Part shown: piece by piece, positions 45,311 through 53,776 of the stretch
Numbering within the stretch: position 1 is the first letter of the stretch
How the letters are laid out: each line of letters begins with the position of its first letter
Assembly (NCBI GenBank): GCA_964370475.1
Contig: CAYJJI010000001.1
Coordinates: 65,412 to 129,411 of the forward strand
Reading direction: 5' to 3'
Length of the DNA: 64,000 nucleotides
DNA from: CAYJCL01 sp964370475
GTDB taxonomy: Bacteria; Bacillota_I; Bacilli_A; RF39; UBA660
Notes under the pieces: generated by a model
What the model saw: the letters and a program-made list of their open reading frames with translations, nothing else
Told to the model about the DNA's origin: nothing
The model's database searches: none
Translations under genes and position numbers: made by a program

Positions 45311-45903
45311 TATTTAATATTCACAAAATATACTTCCTTAATAACTGGTGCTTCAACAGGAGTTTCACTACCTTCTACTACATCTAAACTTGCTATATCA
45401 TCTACTACATCTATACCAGCAATAACTTCTCCAAAAGCTGCATATAAATCATCAAGATTAGTAGCATTTTCTAAACAAATAAAGAATTGTGATGAAGCAG
45501 AATTCATATCAGCACTTCTTGCCATAGATAAAATACCTTTAGTATGACTAATTTCTCTCTCTATTCCATCATTACGATAAAATTCTCCAACAATAGTATT
45601 TTCACTACCACCAGAACCATCTCCATTAGGATCTCCACCTTGAATTACAAATTCCTCAACAACTCTATGAATAGTTAATCCATCATAAAAATCTAAATCA
45701 ACTAACTTTTGAAAATTTTCAACAGTTAACGGAGCTATTTCAGGATAAAGTTCAATTATAATAGACCCATAGTCCTCAAATTCCATCTTCACAAAATTAG
45801 TTATTTCACTAGTTTCTTCATAAGTAATATCATCAACTTTATTTTGTGAAACACATCCACTCAAAGTTAACATACCTAAAACTAATAATATTATTTTTTT
45901 CAT
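45310..45903 (-). CDS. Cyclophilin-type peptidyl-prolyl isomerase lipoprotein
   Basis: 197 residues. Lipoprotein signal with lipobox LTLSGC (Cys17), then a bacterial cyclophilin domain: YGSIIIELYPEIAPLTVENF, TIHRVVEEFVIQGGDPNGDG, GILSMARSADMNSASSQFFI. The HRV/FVIQGGDP and SQFF active-site segments are intact. Likely folds secreted proteins at the outer face of the membrane, which fits the many secreted proteins in this window. Confidence 0.93.
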   Translation of the reverse strand: MKKIILLVLGMLTLSGCVSQNKVDDITYEETSEITNFVKMEFEDYGSIIIELYPEIAPLTVENFQKLVDLDFYDGLTIHRVVEEFVIQGGDPNGDGSGGSENTIVGEFYRNDGIEREISHTKGILSMARSADMNSASSQFFICLENATNLDDLYAAFGEVIAGIDVVDDIASLDVVEGSETPVEAPVIKEVYFVNIK

Positions 45904-46003
45904 ATATACTCTCTTCCCTATGTGATTAATTCTACCACTTAAGTAATTGTACCAAATATTTAAAAAAAATCAAAGAAATATTTAAATTTGTCAAAATTTA
46001 CCT

Positions 46004-46032
46004 ATTACAAATAACAATTTATTTGCTATAAT
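46004..46032 (+). promoter_or_regulatory. Promoter of uvrX-yolD
   Basis: -10 TATAAT (46027-46032), 17-base spacer, weak -35 ATTACA (46004-46009). The SOS box begins six bases after the -10. Confidence 0.6.
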
Positions 46033-46037
46033 TGTAT

Positions 46038-46051
46038 TGAACAAACGTTTG
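46038..46051 (+). promoter_or_regulatory. LexA/DinR-type SOS box before uvrX
   Basis: TGAACAAACGTTTG matches the Bacillus SOS consensus CGAAC-RNRY-GTTYG at all specified positions except the first base. It covers the presumed transcription start and abuts the GGAGG ribosome-binding site (46051-46055). Confidence 0.8.
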
Positions 46052-46059
46052 GAGGTATT

Positions 46060-47304
46060 ATGAGAAATATATTATGTATTGATTTAAAAAGCTTCTTCGC
46101 ATCATGCGAATGCTTAGATAAATTTCTAGACCCATTTACAACTCCATTAGTAGTAGCAAACGAAAAACAAGGTAATGGAGCTATAACTCTAGCTATAACT
46201 CCTTATTTAAAAAATCAAGGAATAAAATCAAGATCAAGACTATATGAAATACCAAAACACATTAAATATATTATAGCTCCTCCAAGAATGAGCTTATATG
46301 CAAAAAAAAGCTCAGAAGTAATTGGTGTATATTTAGATTTTATAGCTAAAGAAGACATTCATGTTTACTCCATCGATGAAGCCTTCCTAGATGTAACAGA
46401 ATACTTAAAAATGTATAAAATGACAGATTACCAATTAGCAGAAACAATATTAAAAACAATCACAAAAAAGACCGGATTAACTGCCACTTGCGGAATAGGA
46501 CCAAACTTAGTACTAGCAAAAATAGCTCTAGATACAGACGCTAAAAAATACAAAAACGGAATCACTAAATGGGAACAAAAAGATATAAAAGAAAAATTAT
46601 GGCCAATAACCCCTTTATCTAAAATATGGGGTATAGGACCAAAAACAGAAAAAAAACTAAACCAAATAGGAATTTATAAAGTAAAAGACCTTGCATTATA
46701 CGATAAAAATAAACTAAAACAAAAATTTGGTGTTATAGGAATTCAATTATGGGAACATGCCAACGGTATAGATGAATCACGAATCAAAGACATGAAAACA
46801 ATCCCAAAAGAACAATCAATAAGTCATAGCCAAGTATTACTAACAGATTACAATATAAATAATGCCAGATTAATAGTTGAAGAAATGTGCGATGTTCTAG
46901 TAGCTCGTTTAAGAACCTCAAAACAACTAGGTTGTTTAATTGGTTTTGGCCTATCATATTCAATGAATATCGGCGGTGGTTTTAATCATCACATAAAACT
47001 AGATAATCCAACTGATGATTTAGAAACATTCAAAAATTTAGCTCTAAACTTATATGATCAATATACAAAAGACTTACCAATTAGAAAAATAAATCTAAGT
47101 ATCGGAAGATTATCAAAAAAGGATTCACTACAACTAAATATTTTTGAACCATCAAAAAAAGTAGAAGAAAAAGAAAAATTATTAAAAACCGTTGATGACA
47201 TAAAAATAAAATACGGAAAAAATAGTATCTTAAATGCAACTGCACTACTAAAAGATTCTACAATTAAAGAAAGAAACAAAAAAATAGGAGGACATAATTC
47301 ATGA
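46060..47304 (+). CDS. uvrX: Y-family translesion DNA polymerase, UvrX type
   Basis: 414 residues. Catalytic acidic residues in CIDLKSFFASCECLD (residues 6-20) and YSIDEAFLDVTEYL; helix-hairpin-helix IWGIGPKTEKKLNQIGI near 190; little-finger domain; C-terminal clamp-binding motif QLNIF near 363-367. The SFFAS (not SFYAS) and C-terminal features fit the UvrX/YqjW group, not DinB. It is on the opposite strand from its neighbours with an SOS box, and overlaps yolD by four bases. Expected role: SOS-induced error-prone lesion bypass. Confidence 0.92.
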   Translation: MRNILCIDLKSFFASCECLDKFLDPFTTPLVVANEKQGNGAITLAITPYLKNQGIKSRSRLYEIPKHIKYIIAPPRMSLYAKKSSEVIGVYLDFIAKEDIHVYSIDEAFLDVTEYLKMYKMTDYQLAETILKTITKKTGLTATCGIGPNLVLAKIALDTDAKKYKNGITKWEQKDIKEKLWPITPLSKIWGIGPKTEKKLNQIGIYKVKDLALYDKNKLKQKFGVIGIQLWEHANGIDESRIKDMKTIPKEQSISHSQVLLTDYNINNARLIVEEMCDVLVARLRTSKQLGCLIGFGLSYSMNIGGGFNHHIKLDNPTDDLETFKNLALNLYDQYTKDLPIRKINLSIGRLSKKDSLQLNIFEPSKKVEEKEKLLKTVDDIKIKYGKNSILNATALLKDSTIKERNKKIGGHNS

Positions 47305-47594
47305 AATGGAGATCATTCGACGCCGTAATTCCTAGTGAAGAAACACTCATCAACGAAGCAATAAAAAAGACAAGAAAAAAAATGCCCAACTTAAGTGAAG
47401 AACAAATACAAACAATCGAAAACAATATAACAAACGCTCTAGCAACATCTACACCCATAAATATAATATATTATTATAATCAAGAATACTTTAAAATAAA
47501 ATGTAAAATCAAAAAAATAGATTCTATCACAAAAAAAATAACTCTACACAATGATACAGTTATTTACTTTAAACAAATTATCGAGGTAAACTAA
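47301..47594 (+). CDS. yolD: YolD-like protein
   Basis: 97 residues, in the YolD-like family (start MKWRSFDAVIPSEETLINEA; later NIIYYYNQEYFKIKCKIKKI). YolD proteins are almost always encoded directly after UvrX/UvrX-like polymerases in Bacillota and are thought to modulate them. The ATGA overlap with uvrX shows coupling and the same SOS control. Its last 17 bases run antisense into cpsB. Confidence 0.87.
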   Translation: MKWRSFDAVIPSEETLINEAIKKTRKKMPNLSEEQIQTIENNITNALATSTPINIIYYYNQEYFKIKCKIKKIDSITKKITLHNDTVIYFKQIIEVN

Positions 47595-48318
47595 ATAAAC
47601 CTCTTTTTTTTATCTCATATTTTATCGGAACCACTTCTTCATTATTTAATATCTTAGAAGGATTCAAAACCGTTAAAACGTTAATAGCCTCAGAAGACAA
47701 AACATTTTTAAGATCATTATAATATTTATAAGTATTATGAGTTCTCCTATGACAATCACTACCTAATAGTTGAATATAACACCCATCAATAAGCTTATAC
47801 ATAGTCTTCTTAACATTATTACCATAATACCCAAATAAACTTCCAACATTTCCTTGAAATATAACACCCATTTCAATCAAAGGATCAAGATAATGAATAT
47901 CACTTTGAACGTATTCGTATCTCTCTGGATGAGCAATAACTACTTTAATACCTTTAACATTTAAATTAAAGATAATCTCTGTTAAATTATTAATCTTATT
48001 TCTAACAGGTAATTCCATTAATAAATACTTAGTACTTAAAAAACTAAGTTCCTCATAGTCCAAACCTTCATCTAAATATACTTCATTAGCTAAATGTAAA
48101 TTAATATTTAAATCACTTACATAAGCTTTCAATTGATTAAACTTAATAGTTCTTTCAGTTAATTTCACATCATAAATACTATCTTTTATAAAATGAGGAG
48201 TAACAAAGATATCAGTAATACCAGCATTTATAGCATTAATTACAATATCTCTACTCTCTTCAATAGAAGTTGAACCATCATCAATATTATGAAGTACATG
48301 AGAATGTAAATCAATCAT
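47578..48318 (-). CDS. cpsB: CpsB/YwqE-type PHP-family protein-tyrosine phosphatase
   Basis: 246-residue metal-dependent phosphatase that dephosphorylates the CpsD tyrosine kinase. Metal-binding motifs LHSHVLHNIDDGS (2-15), VTPHF near 40, IAHPERYEYV near 138 and LLGSDCHRRTHN near 191. It is last gene of the polysaccharide operon, 8-base overlap with cpsD. Confidence 0.93.
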   Translation of the reverse strand: MIDLHSHVLHNIDDGSTSIEESRDIVINAINAGITDIFVTPHFIKDSIYDVKLTERTIKFNQLKAYVSDLNINLHLANEVYLDEGLDYEELSFLSTKYLLMELPVRNKINNLTEIIFNLNVKGIKVVIAHPERYEYVQSDIHYLDPLIEMGVIFQGNVGSLFGYYGNNVKKTMYKLIDGCYIQLLGSDCHRRTHNTYKYYNDLKNVLSSEAINVLTVLNPSKILNNEEVVPIKYEIKKRGLFSLPR

Positions 48319-49009
48319 TTATATAATAGTTGTTATAATACTTACTTTTTAAAGAAGGTACTTTATTAACAACCACTCCTACTATTTTATCATTATAACT
48401 TTCAAGTGATTTTTTTGTTTTAATTAATAAATCACTTGGTGTTTGTTTCAAAGCACAAACAATAACTATCTTATCTACTTTATCAGCAAGTATTAAAGAA
48501 TCACTAAGTCCATTAATAGGAACACCATCAAGAATTATTAAGTCAAATTCCTTTTTAAAAATATTAAGTAAATCAGAAAATCTCTGAGTAGATAACATTT
48601 CACTAGGATTTGGAGGAACCAAACCTGAAGTTAATAAATATAAATTATTTACTTTAGTTTTATGAATAAAATATCTCTCATAATTCATTCCTAATCTAAA
48701 ACTCTCAATAGCTTGATCTCTATTAACAATTAAATTAGATAAACCAATATCTTTCTTAACTCCAAAAATTAAATCTTGACGTCCTCTTCTTAAATCACAA
48801 TCAACCAACAAAACTTTCTTGCCTACACTAGCAAAAGTAGCAGATAAGTTAGCAGAAATAAAACTCTTCCCCTCGCCACTTATAGAACTAGTAATTAAAA
48901 TAGTTTTAATTTCCTTATCAACTTCACTAAATTGAATATTAGTTCTTAAAGTCTTTATCGCTTCACTAAGAGCAGACTTAGGATTACTTAAAACAACTAA
49001 TTCCTTCAT
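48311..49009 (-). CDS. cpsD: CpsD/YwqD-type tyrosine kinase
   Basis: 232-residue BY-kinase. Walker A SSISGEGKSFISANLS (about 40-55), Walker A' VLLVDCDLRRGRQ, Walker B LIILDGVP. The C-terminal tail KSKYYNNYYIND holds four tyrosines, the expected autophosphorylation cluster. Activated by the membrane partner CpsC, encoded immediately upstream with a four-base overlap. Controls polymer length and export. Confidence 0.93.
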   Translation of the reverse strand: MKELVVLSNPKSALSEAIKTLRTNIQFSEVDKEIKTILITSSISGEGKSFISANLSATFASVGKKVLLVDCDLRRGRQDLIFGVKKDIGLSNLIVNRDQAIESFRLGMNYERYFIHKTKVNNLYLLTSGLVPPNPSEMLSTQRFSDLLNIFKKEFDLIILDGVPINGLSDSLILADKVDKIVIVCALKQTPSDLLIKTKKSLESYNDKIVGVVVNKVPSLKSKYYNNYYIND

Positions 49010-49683
49010 TTCTTACCACCTTTTTTCATAGGTACTAAACCAATAATAGTCATCCCTGTCTTTCTTTCAACTTCTTCAACACTCTTTATTGTATTATCAA
49101 CAAAATATAAACTTATAATTAATAACATTGAAAGACCAACACCACTAATCGCTCCTAAACCAATTTGTAAAGAAACATTAACATTATTAGGATTTTTAGA
49201 TTTATCAGCATAATCAATTACATTAATGTTCTCAATAGAATAAATTTCTACAATCTCTTCCATAAAAACATCAGCAATCTCATTAGCTAAATCCTTAGCT
49301 ACACTCTTATCTTCATGAACAACACTAATATTAATAAGTTCAGTATCACTCTTATTAGTAACACTAATATACTCCCCAACTTGATTATAAGACTCATCTA
49401 AATCTAAATTATCAGTAACTTGGTTCAAAACTCTCTTACTCTTCATTATTTCACTATAAGTAGCAACCAACTTTTCATTAATTACTAAATCATTTTGAGT
49501 AATACCACCTTCAGTATCATTACTCATAGTTAAAACCATCGTCGCAGTTGATTCATATGTAGGTACTTGAAACACAAAAGTATATAATATAGAAGCTAAT
49601 AAACATAGAAAAACAATAATACTAAATATTATTATCTTCGATTTAAAATACTCCCATAAATCTTCAAAATTTAATTCTTCCAT
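49006..49683 (-). CDS. cpsC: CpsC/Wzz-type polysaccharide chain-length regulator
   Basis: 225 residues with a helix at each end (about 18-38 and 172-192) and a coiled extracytoplasmic domain starting VPTYESTATMVLTMSNDT; typical Wzz/CapA layout with no kinase of its own. Separate kinase gene follows, as in Gram-positive systems. Starts after GGGGAAT. Confidence 0.91.
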   Translation of the reverse strand: MEELNFEDLWEYFKSKIIIFSIIVFLCLLASILYTFVFQVPTYESTATMVLTMSNDTEGGITQNDLVINEKLVATYSEIMKSKRVLNQVTDNLDLDESYNQVGEYISVTNKSDTELINISVVHEDKSVAKDLANEIADVFMEEIVEIYSIENINVIDYADKSKNPNNVNVSLQIGLGAISGVGLSMLLIISLYFVDNTIKSVEEVERKTGMTIIGLVPMKKGGKK

Positions 49684-49712
49684 TTTTATTCCCCATTTAT
49701 TCTTATAAAATA

Positions 49713-49817
49713 TTATTCTTTATTATTAAAATCCATTTGATCATCAAAATCACTACCCGATTTTAACATCATCATAAATATTACAAATACAACTAACAAT
49801 ATAATTGTTACTATCAT
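49713..49817 (-). CDS. Very small membrane protein, 34 residues
   Basis: Begins at ATG 49817 with the strong ribosome-binding site AAGGTGAT and ends at 49713. The sequence MIVTIILLVVFVIFMMMLKS is one membrane helix, followed by the acidic tail GSDFDDQMDFNNKE. It lies in the gap between the VanZ-like gene and cpsC, in the operon direction. Function unknown; as a single-helix protein it could act on CpsC or the polymerase. Confidence 0.55.
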   Translation of the reverse strand: MIVTIILLVVFVIFMMMLKSGSDFDDQMDFNNKE

Positions 49818-49867
49818 ATATATCACCTTCTATTATCAATAAATATATTATAGCATCAATAAAACCA

Positions 49868-50278
49868 TTAATCAATTAATACTTTGTTAACTAAATAATT
49901 AACAATTAAAATCCCTATTGAAGCTCCAATACTATCTAATAATACATCACTTATCTGCCCACTTCTTCCTGGTATTAATAACTGATGTACCTCATCACTA
50001 ATAGCATACAAACTACAAAAGACAAAAGATATTAAAACTACTCTCTTAATCCTAAACTCTAAAAAAGTCAAATAACTCAAAATACCTAATCCAAAATAAA
50101 CTAAAAAATGAGCTGACTTCCTAATAAGAAAAGACAAATCTAAATTATCAGTATTACCACCTACAAAAACAATTACAGAATCAGACAACTCAGTAGAAGT
50201 ACTTCCAGCTTGATGAGAAAAAATAAATATAATACTAATATATATTAATAATATAACTATTAAAATAATTTTTTTCAT
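49868..50278 (-). CDS. VanZ-like membrane protein
   Basis: 136 residues with four hydrophobic segments. The VanZ-family pattern is visible: FIFSHQAGSTSTELSD, IRKSAHFLVYFGLGILS and SDEVHQLLIPGRSGQISDVL-DSIG. Unknown biochemical role; members affect teicoplanin susceptibility and often lie in surface-polymer loci. Overlaps the upstream FrhB-like gene by four bases. Confidence 0.85.
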   Translation of the reverse strand: MKKIILIVILLIYISIIFIFSHQAGSTSTELSDSVIVFVGGNTDNLDLSFLIRKSAHFLVYFGLGILSYLTFLEFRIKRVVLISFVFCSLYAISDEVHQLLIPGRSGQISDVLLDSIGASIGILIVNYLVNKVLID

Positions 50279-51399
50279 TTAATAAATTTCCTCACTACTT
50301 TTTTCATAAGTACTACTGGTAATTTATATACTGGTACCTTAATTCTATATCTTTTATATAACTCATTAAAAGATAATTCATCTATCTTAGAAAATAATTC
50401 ATCTACACACTTTCTCTTCGAAGGAGATTCAATCATAGCTTTATTATATTTAATACCCATAGAGCTATCAATTTCTCTAGATATTAAATCATTACTTATA
50501 TTATTATATAATTCCATTCCTTTAGAAGAATTAATTAATACAAAAGATAAACCCTTATTATCATCCATTTCAGGCACTATATTAGGTGAACCCCATAAAT
50601 CAGCTAACGTTATATCAGAACTTCTACTAAGACCTCTAGAAGAACATTTATAGCAACTATCCCTAAGTATTAAATCTTTTAAAAACATATGCATATACTT
50701 ATCCTTATTTAATAAAACAACAGATTCATCAACTCTAAGTCCAAACAACTTCCAACCAGTTCCCTTATCCCTAAAATTAATATTTTTAGGATTCAAATAA
50801 TTCTCCGTTAAATATTTATTCCACATTTTAGGAGAAGGACATCCATGACAAATAATATCTTGAGTAATTAAATTACTATAATCCTTTCTTAAATACTTAG
50901 TTAATCCATCAATTTGACAAGGAGTACCAGTAAATAAAACTAATCTCCCTTCATCTAATTCCTTCTTTGCTAATATAAAAGAATCTTTAAGATAACTCTG
51001 TAAATATTTAGAAGTACGTAACTTATATAAATCATTTAAATTATCAACCATTATATGATTAACAAAAAAATCATCATCAAAAGCAGCTCCAAATACACAT
51101 CCTCCATTATTAATAACATAGGAAGCTATAACCGAAAAAATTCCCCCTGAACTACTATTAAGTCTTACATTCTCATCCATAGAATAACAAGCAAAAGACT
51201 TAATAATTTCTCCAGATCTTTCATTACTAATACTAGGACAAACCTTCTTACAAAGATTACAATCTATACATTTTTCATCATTAATATCAGGATATAAAAA
51301 ACCACATCCATTATCATTCATTGATATAGCATTTTTAGGACATACACTATAACAAGCACTACATCCAGAACATTTAGACTTACTAACTATTTCTTCCAT
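50275..51399 (-). CDS. Fe-S protein of the F420-hydrogenase beta (FrhB) family in a polysaccharide locus
   Basis: 374 residues. Two 4Fe-4S ferredoxin motifs at the N-terminus (CSGCSACYSVCPKN and CIDCNLCKKVCPS), then the FrhB N- and C-terminal domains (NSSSGGIFSVIASYVI, FTGTPCQIDGLTKYL, DIICHGCPSPKMW, CYKCSSRGLSRSSDITLADL). Relatives in capsule and EPS clusters occur beside polysaccharide pyruvyl transferases, one of which is encoded three genes upstream. Probable flavin/Fe-S redox step on a sugar or carrier; the reaction is not established. Confidence 0.8.
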   Translation of the reverse strand: MEEIVSKSKCSGCSACYSVCPKNAISMNDNGCGFLYPDINDEKCIDCNLCKKVCPSISNERSGEIIKSFACYSMDENVRLNSSSGGIFSVIASYVINNGGCVFGAAFDDDFFVNHIMVDNLNDLYKLRTSKYLQSYLKDSFILAKKELDEGRLVLFTGTPCQIDGLTKYLRKDYSNLITQDIICHGCPSPKMWNKYLTENYLNPKNINFRDKGTGWKLFGLRVDESVVLLNKDKYMHMFLKDLILRDSCYKCSSRGLSRSSDITLADLWGSPNIVPEMDDNKGLSFVLINSSKGMELYNNISNDLISREIDSSMGIKYNKAMIESPSKRKCVDELFSKIDELSFNELYKRYRIKVPVYKLPVVLMKKVVRKFIK

Positions 51400-52244
51400 A
51401 ATACACCCTTAATAAAGTATTTAATCGTAAAGATCATAATATCTTTCTTAATTTTCTTATCAATAATTTTAACATATTTATTAAGTTCCTTCTTATCTAT
51501 AATAAACTTACTAATAGTACTAACTATAATACTTCTAAATCCATTAAATCTAGATATACTCTTCTCAAAATCTAAATTACTCCTAGAATGACTTCCCTTA
51601 CGTACAACATAATTATAAACACTTACATCTAAATTCTTACACTTATTAAAATAAAGCATTGGCAAAATCATTTGCCAATTTTGCCCTTGTCTAGAAACAT
51701 ATATATCTAATCCGTTATTACGAAGTTTAAATTCATTAAAATCAATCATCATAATACCAGGAAAACATTTAACATTATCAGATACTAACATATAATCTAA
51801 AAACAAATCTTCCTTATTAAAATCTTTAGGTTTCTCTAAACTTAAAACCTTTAAATCAACTTCATCAACAAAAGTAGCAAAACCTCTAACAGCTTTATAA
51901 GAAGAATTATTACTCAAAAAATTAGCTAACAACTCTATTGAATCAGGATTATAAAAATCATCACTATCCGGCCAAATCAAATAGTCTCCACTAACATGTT
52001 TCAATCCATTATTAATAGCACTAGCTTGACCACCATTATCTTGGTATATATAAGTTAAAACAACTCCTCTATCCATAAATTTAGATACATATTGGAGAAC
52101 AATATCTTTAGTTCCATCAGTCGAACCATCATCAACAACAATTACTTCAAAATTACTATAAGTTTGAAGTAATAAAGAATCTAAAAATCTTCCCACATAA
52201 CTACAACCATTGTAACATGGAGTTAAAACACTAACTTTTTTCAT
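51387..52244 (-). CDS. Family 2 glycosyltransferase
   Basis: 285 residues, GT-A fold: VSVLTPCYNGCSYVGRFLDS, VIVVDDGSTDGTKDI, then the nucleotide-metal region YLIWPDSDDFYNPDS. The C-terminal part is specific to the acceptor and not predictable. Cytoplasmic or membrane-associated repeat-unit assembly. Overlaps the downstream Fe-S gene by 13 bases. Confidence 0.9.
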   Translation of the reverse strand: MKKVSVLTPCYNGCSYVGRFLDSLLLQTYSNFEVIVVDDGSTDGTKDIVLQYVSKFMDRGVVLTYIYQDNGGQASAINNGLKHVSGDYLIWPDSDDFYNPDSIELLANFLSNNSSYKAVRGFATFVDEVDLKVLSLEKPKDFNKEDLFLDYMLVSDNVKCFPGIMMIDFNEFKLRNNGLDIYVSRQGQNWQMILPMLYFNKCKNLDVSVYNYVVRKGSHSRSNLDFEKSISRFNGFRSIIVSTISKFIIDKKELNKYVKIIDKKIKKDIMIFTIKYFIKGVLWKK

Positions 52245-52246
52245 AA

Positions 52247-53767
52247 CTACTTTCTCCTTAAAACATTATTTAATAATATATCCTTAACAACAACAAATTC
52301 TTTTCTCTTACGATAAAATATCAAAAAGAATATAACATTAATAAACAATATAACTATAAAAATAACAATCGCATTTAATATTGTGTTCTCTATATTTATA
52401 AAATTAATAATTACATATATAAATAATCCTTGCGATAAAACTACTATTAAATTAAATATTTCACTAAGATAATAAGACCTAACACTTCTTTTAAAAACAT
52501 GCTTATATACAATATAAGGTCTCAACCAAGAAACAACAAACAAACTAGATACTAAAGTACCAATAAATACTCCAGCTAATCCAATAATATTAACAAGTAT
52601 TAAAGAAACTGAAAGATTAACTACTGCTTGAATTAATGGTACATACTTATCTTCATCATATAAACCAGCAGAACTCTTAGCAACACTTAAAGGAACTCTT
52701 AATAAAGTTAAATAAAAATTAATAACTATAATAACTACTATATAAAAATCTATTAAATACTTTCCACCAATCCATAATTCTATAAAAGGATTAATTAAAA
52801 ATAACAAACATAAAGTAACAAATCCAAACGATATAGTACCTATAAAATTCATAACTTTAAATTTATCATAAACAACTTCTTCATCTGCACTAGCAATTAA
52901 ATTACCAAAAGAAGCAGTAACATTAGTAAATACAATTGTAAAAAAAGTCATAGCCATAGTAATTAACAAATAATAATTAGCATATAAACCTACTAAAGCT
53001 AATCCCAAAAAAGCAGATATAATAATATTATCAGTACCATTAACTGCATAATCCCCTACTTTATGCCATACCATAGCTTTAACATTTTTACTTATAATCT
53101 TTTTATCTTTTAAACTAACTTTCTTAACATTTTTACTAGTTAAATAAGGATAATCCCTATTTATAAAACTATTAATAATATAATTTTCAAATATTACTAC
53201 TATTACTTGAAGTATTAAAAATAATAAATAATTTTTAGAAATTAATAAAACCCCAATTTGTAATATATATAGTAAAATCTTAAAAAAAGACGTATATTTA
53301 ACTAACTTATAATTTTTTTGATCAGCTATAATTAAAGTTCTCTTATATGAGAAAAAATAAGGAATAACAGAACTTAATAAAAATACAACATAATAAATAT
53401 AAGTATGTTCAAATAAATTAATATCTGTTATAAATATACGTAAAAAAGGTATTAATAAAAGACCAAGACCTAATACAGCCAAACCTATTTTAAAATACAA
53501 CTTTTTATATAAATACATTAGAGATTTAATATTCTCTTTGTTACCATCAGCTAAAGGCTTATAAAGACTATATCCTATAGCAGTCCCTACTCCTAACTCA
53601 GCAAGTGATAACATCCCAATAATATTAATAAAAATACTATTAAGACCTAATAATTCATTACCTAAAACATATATAAATACAGTTCTAAGAATAAAATTAG
53701 CTATAAAATTAAGAACAGTAAACAATAACGAATTACTAATATTCTTAATAGAATTATTTATTCTCAT
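52247..53767 (-). CDS. wzx: Wzx-type polysaccharide repeat-unit flippase
   Basis: 506 residues with about 12-14 membrane helices, in the MOP/Wzx superfamily: NSLLFTVLNFIANFILRTVF at the start, LGLNSIFINIIGMLSLAELG, and the mid-protein GTDNIIISAFLGLALVGLYA. Translocates undecaprenyl-linked repeat units. Starts after AGGAGG. Confidence 0.9.
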   Translation of the reverse strand: MRINNSIKNISNSLLFTVLNFIANFILRTVFIYVLGNELLGLNSIFINIIGMLSLAELGVGTAIGYSLYKPLADGNKENIKSLMYLYKKLYFKIGLAVLGLGLLLIPFLRIFITDINLFEHTYIYYVVFLLSSVIPYFFSYKRTLIIADQKNYKLVKYTSFFKILLYILQIGVLLISKNYLLFLILQVIVVIFENYIINSFINRDYPYLTSKNVKKVSLKDKKIISKNVKAMVWHKVGDYAVNGTDNIIISAFLGLALVGLYANYYLLITMAMTFFTIVFTNVTASFGNLIASADEEVVYDKFKVMNFIGTISFGFVTLCLLFLINPFIELWIGGKYLIDFYIVVIIVINFYLTLLRVPLSVAKSSAGLYDEDKYVPLIQAVVNLSVSLILVNIIGLAGVFIGTLVSSLFVVSWLRPYIVYKHVFKRSVRSYYLSEIFNLIVVLSQGLFIYVIINFINIENTILNAIVIFIVILFINVIFFLIFYRKRKEFVVVKDILLNNVLRRK

Positions 53768-53776
53768 ATATACCTC

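Noticed and set aside
47058..47279. Minus-strand open frame of 73 codons inside uvrX
   Set aside because: A shadow of the uvrX coding frame, without a start signal or recognisable protein.
46060..47304. Possible reverse transcriptase supporting a diversity-generating element
   Set aside because: The motifs (DLKSFFAS, SIDEAFLDV, QLNIF) are those of a Y-family DNA polymerase; there is no YADD-type RT motif in the window.
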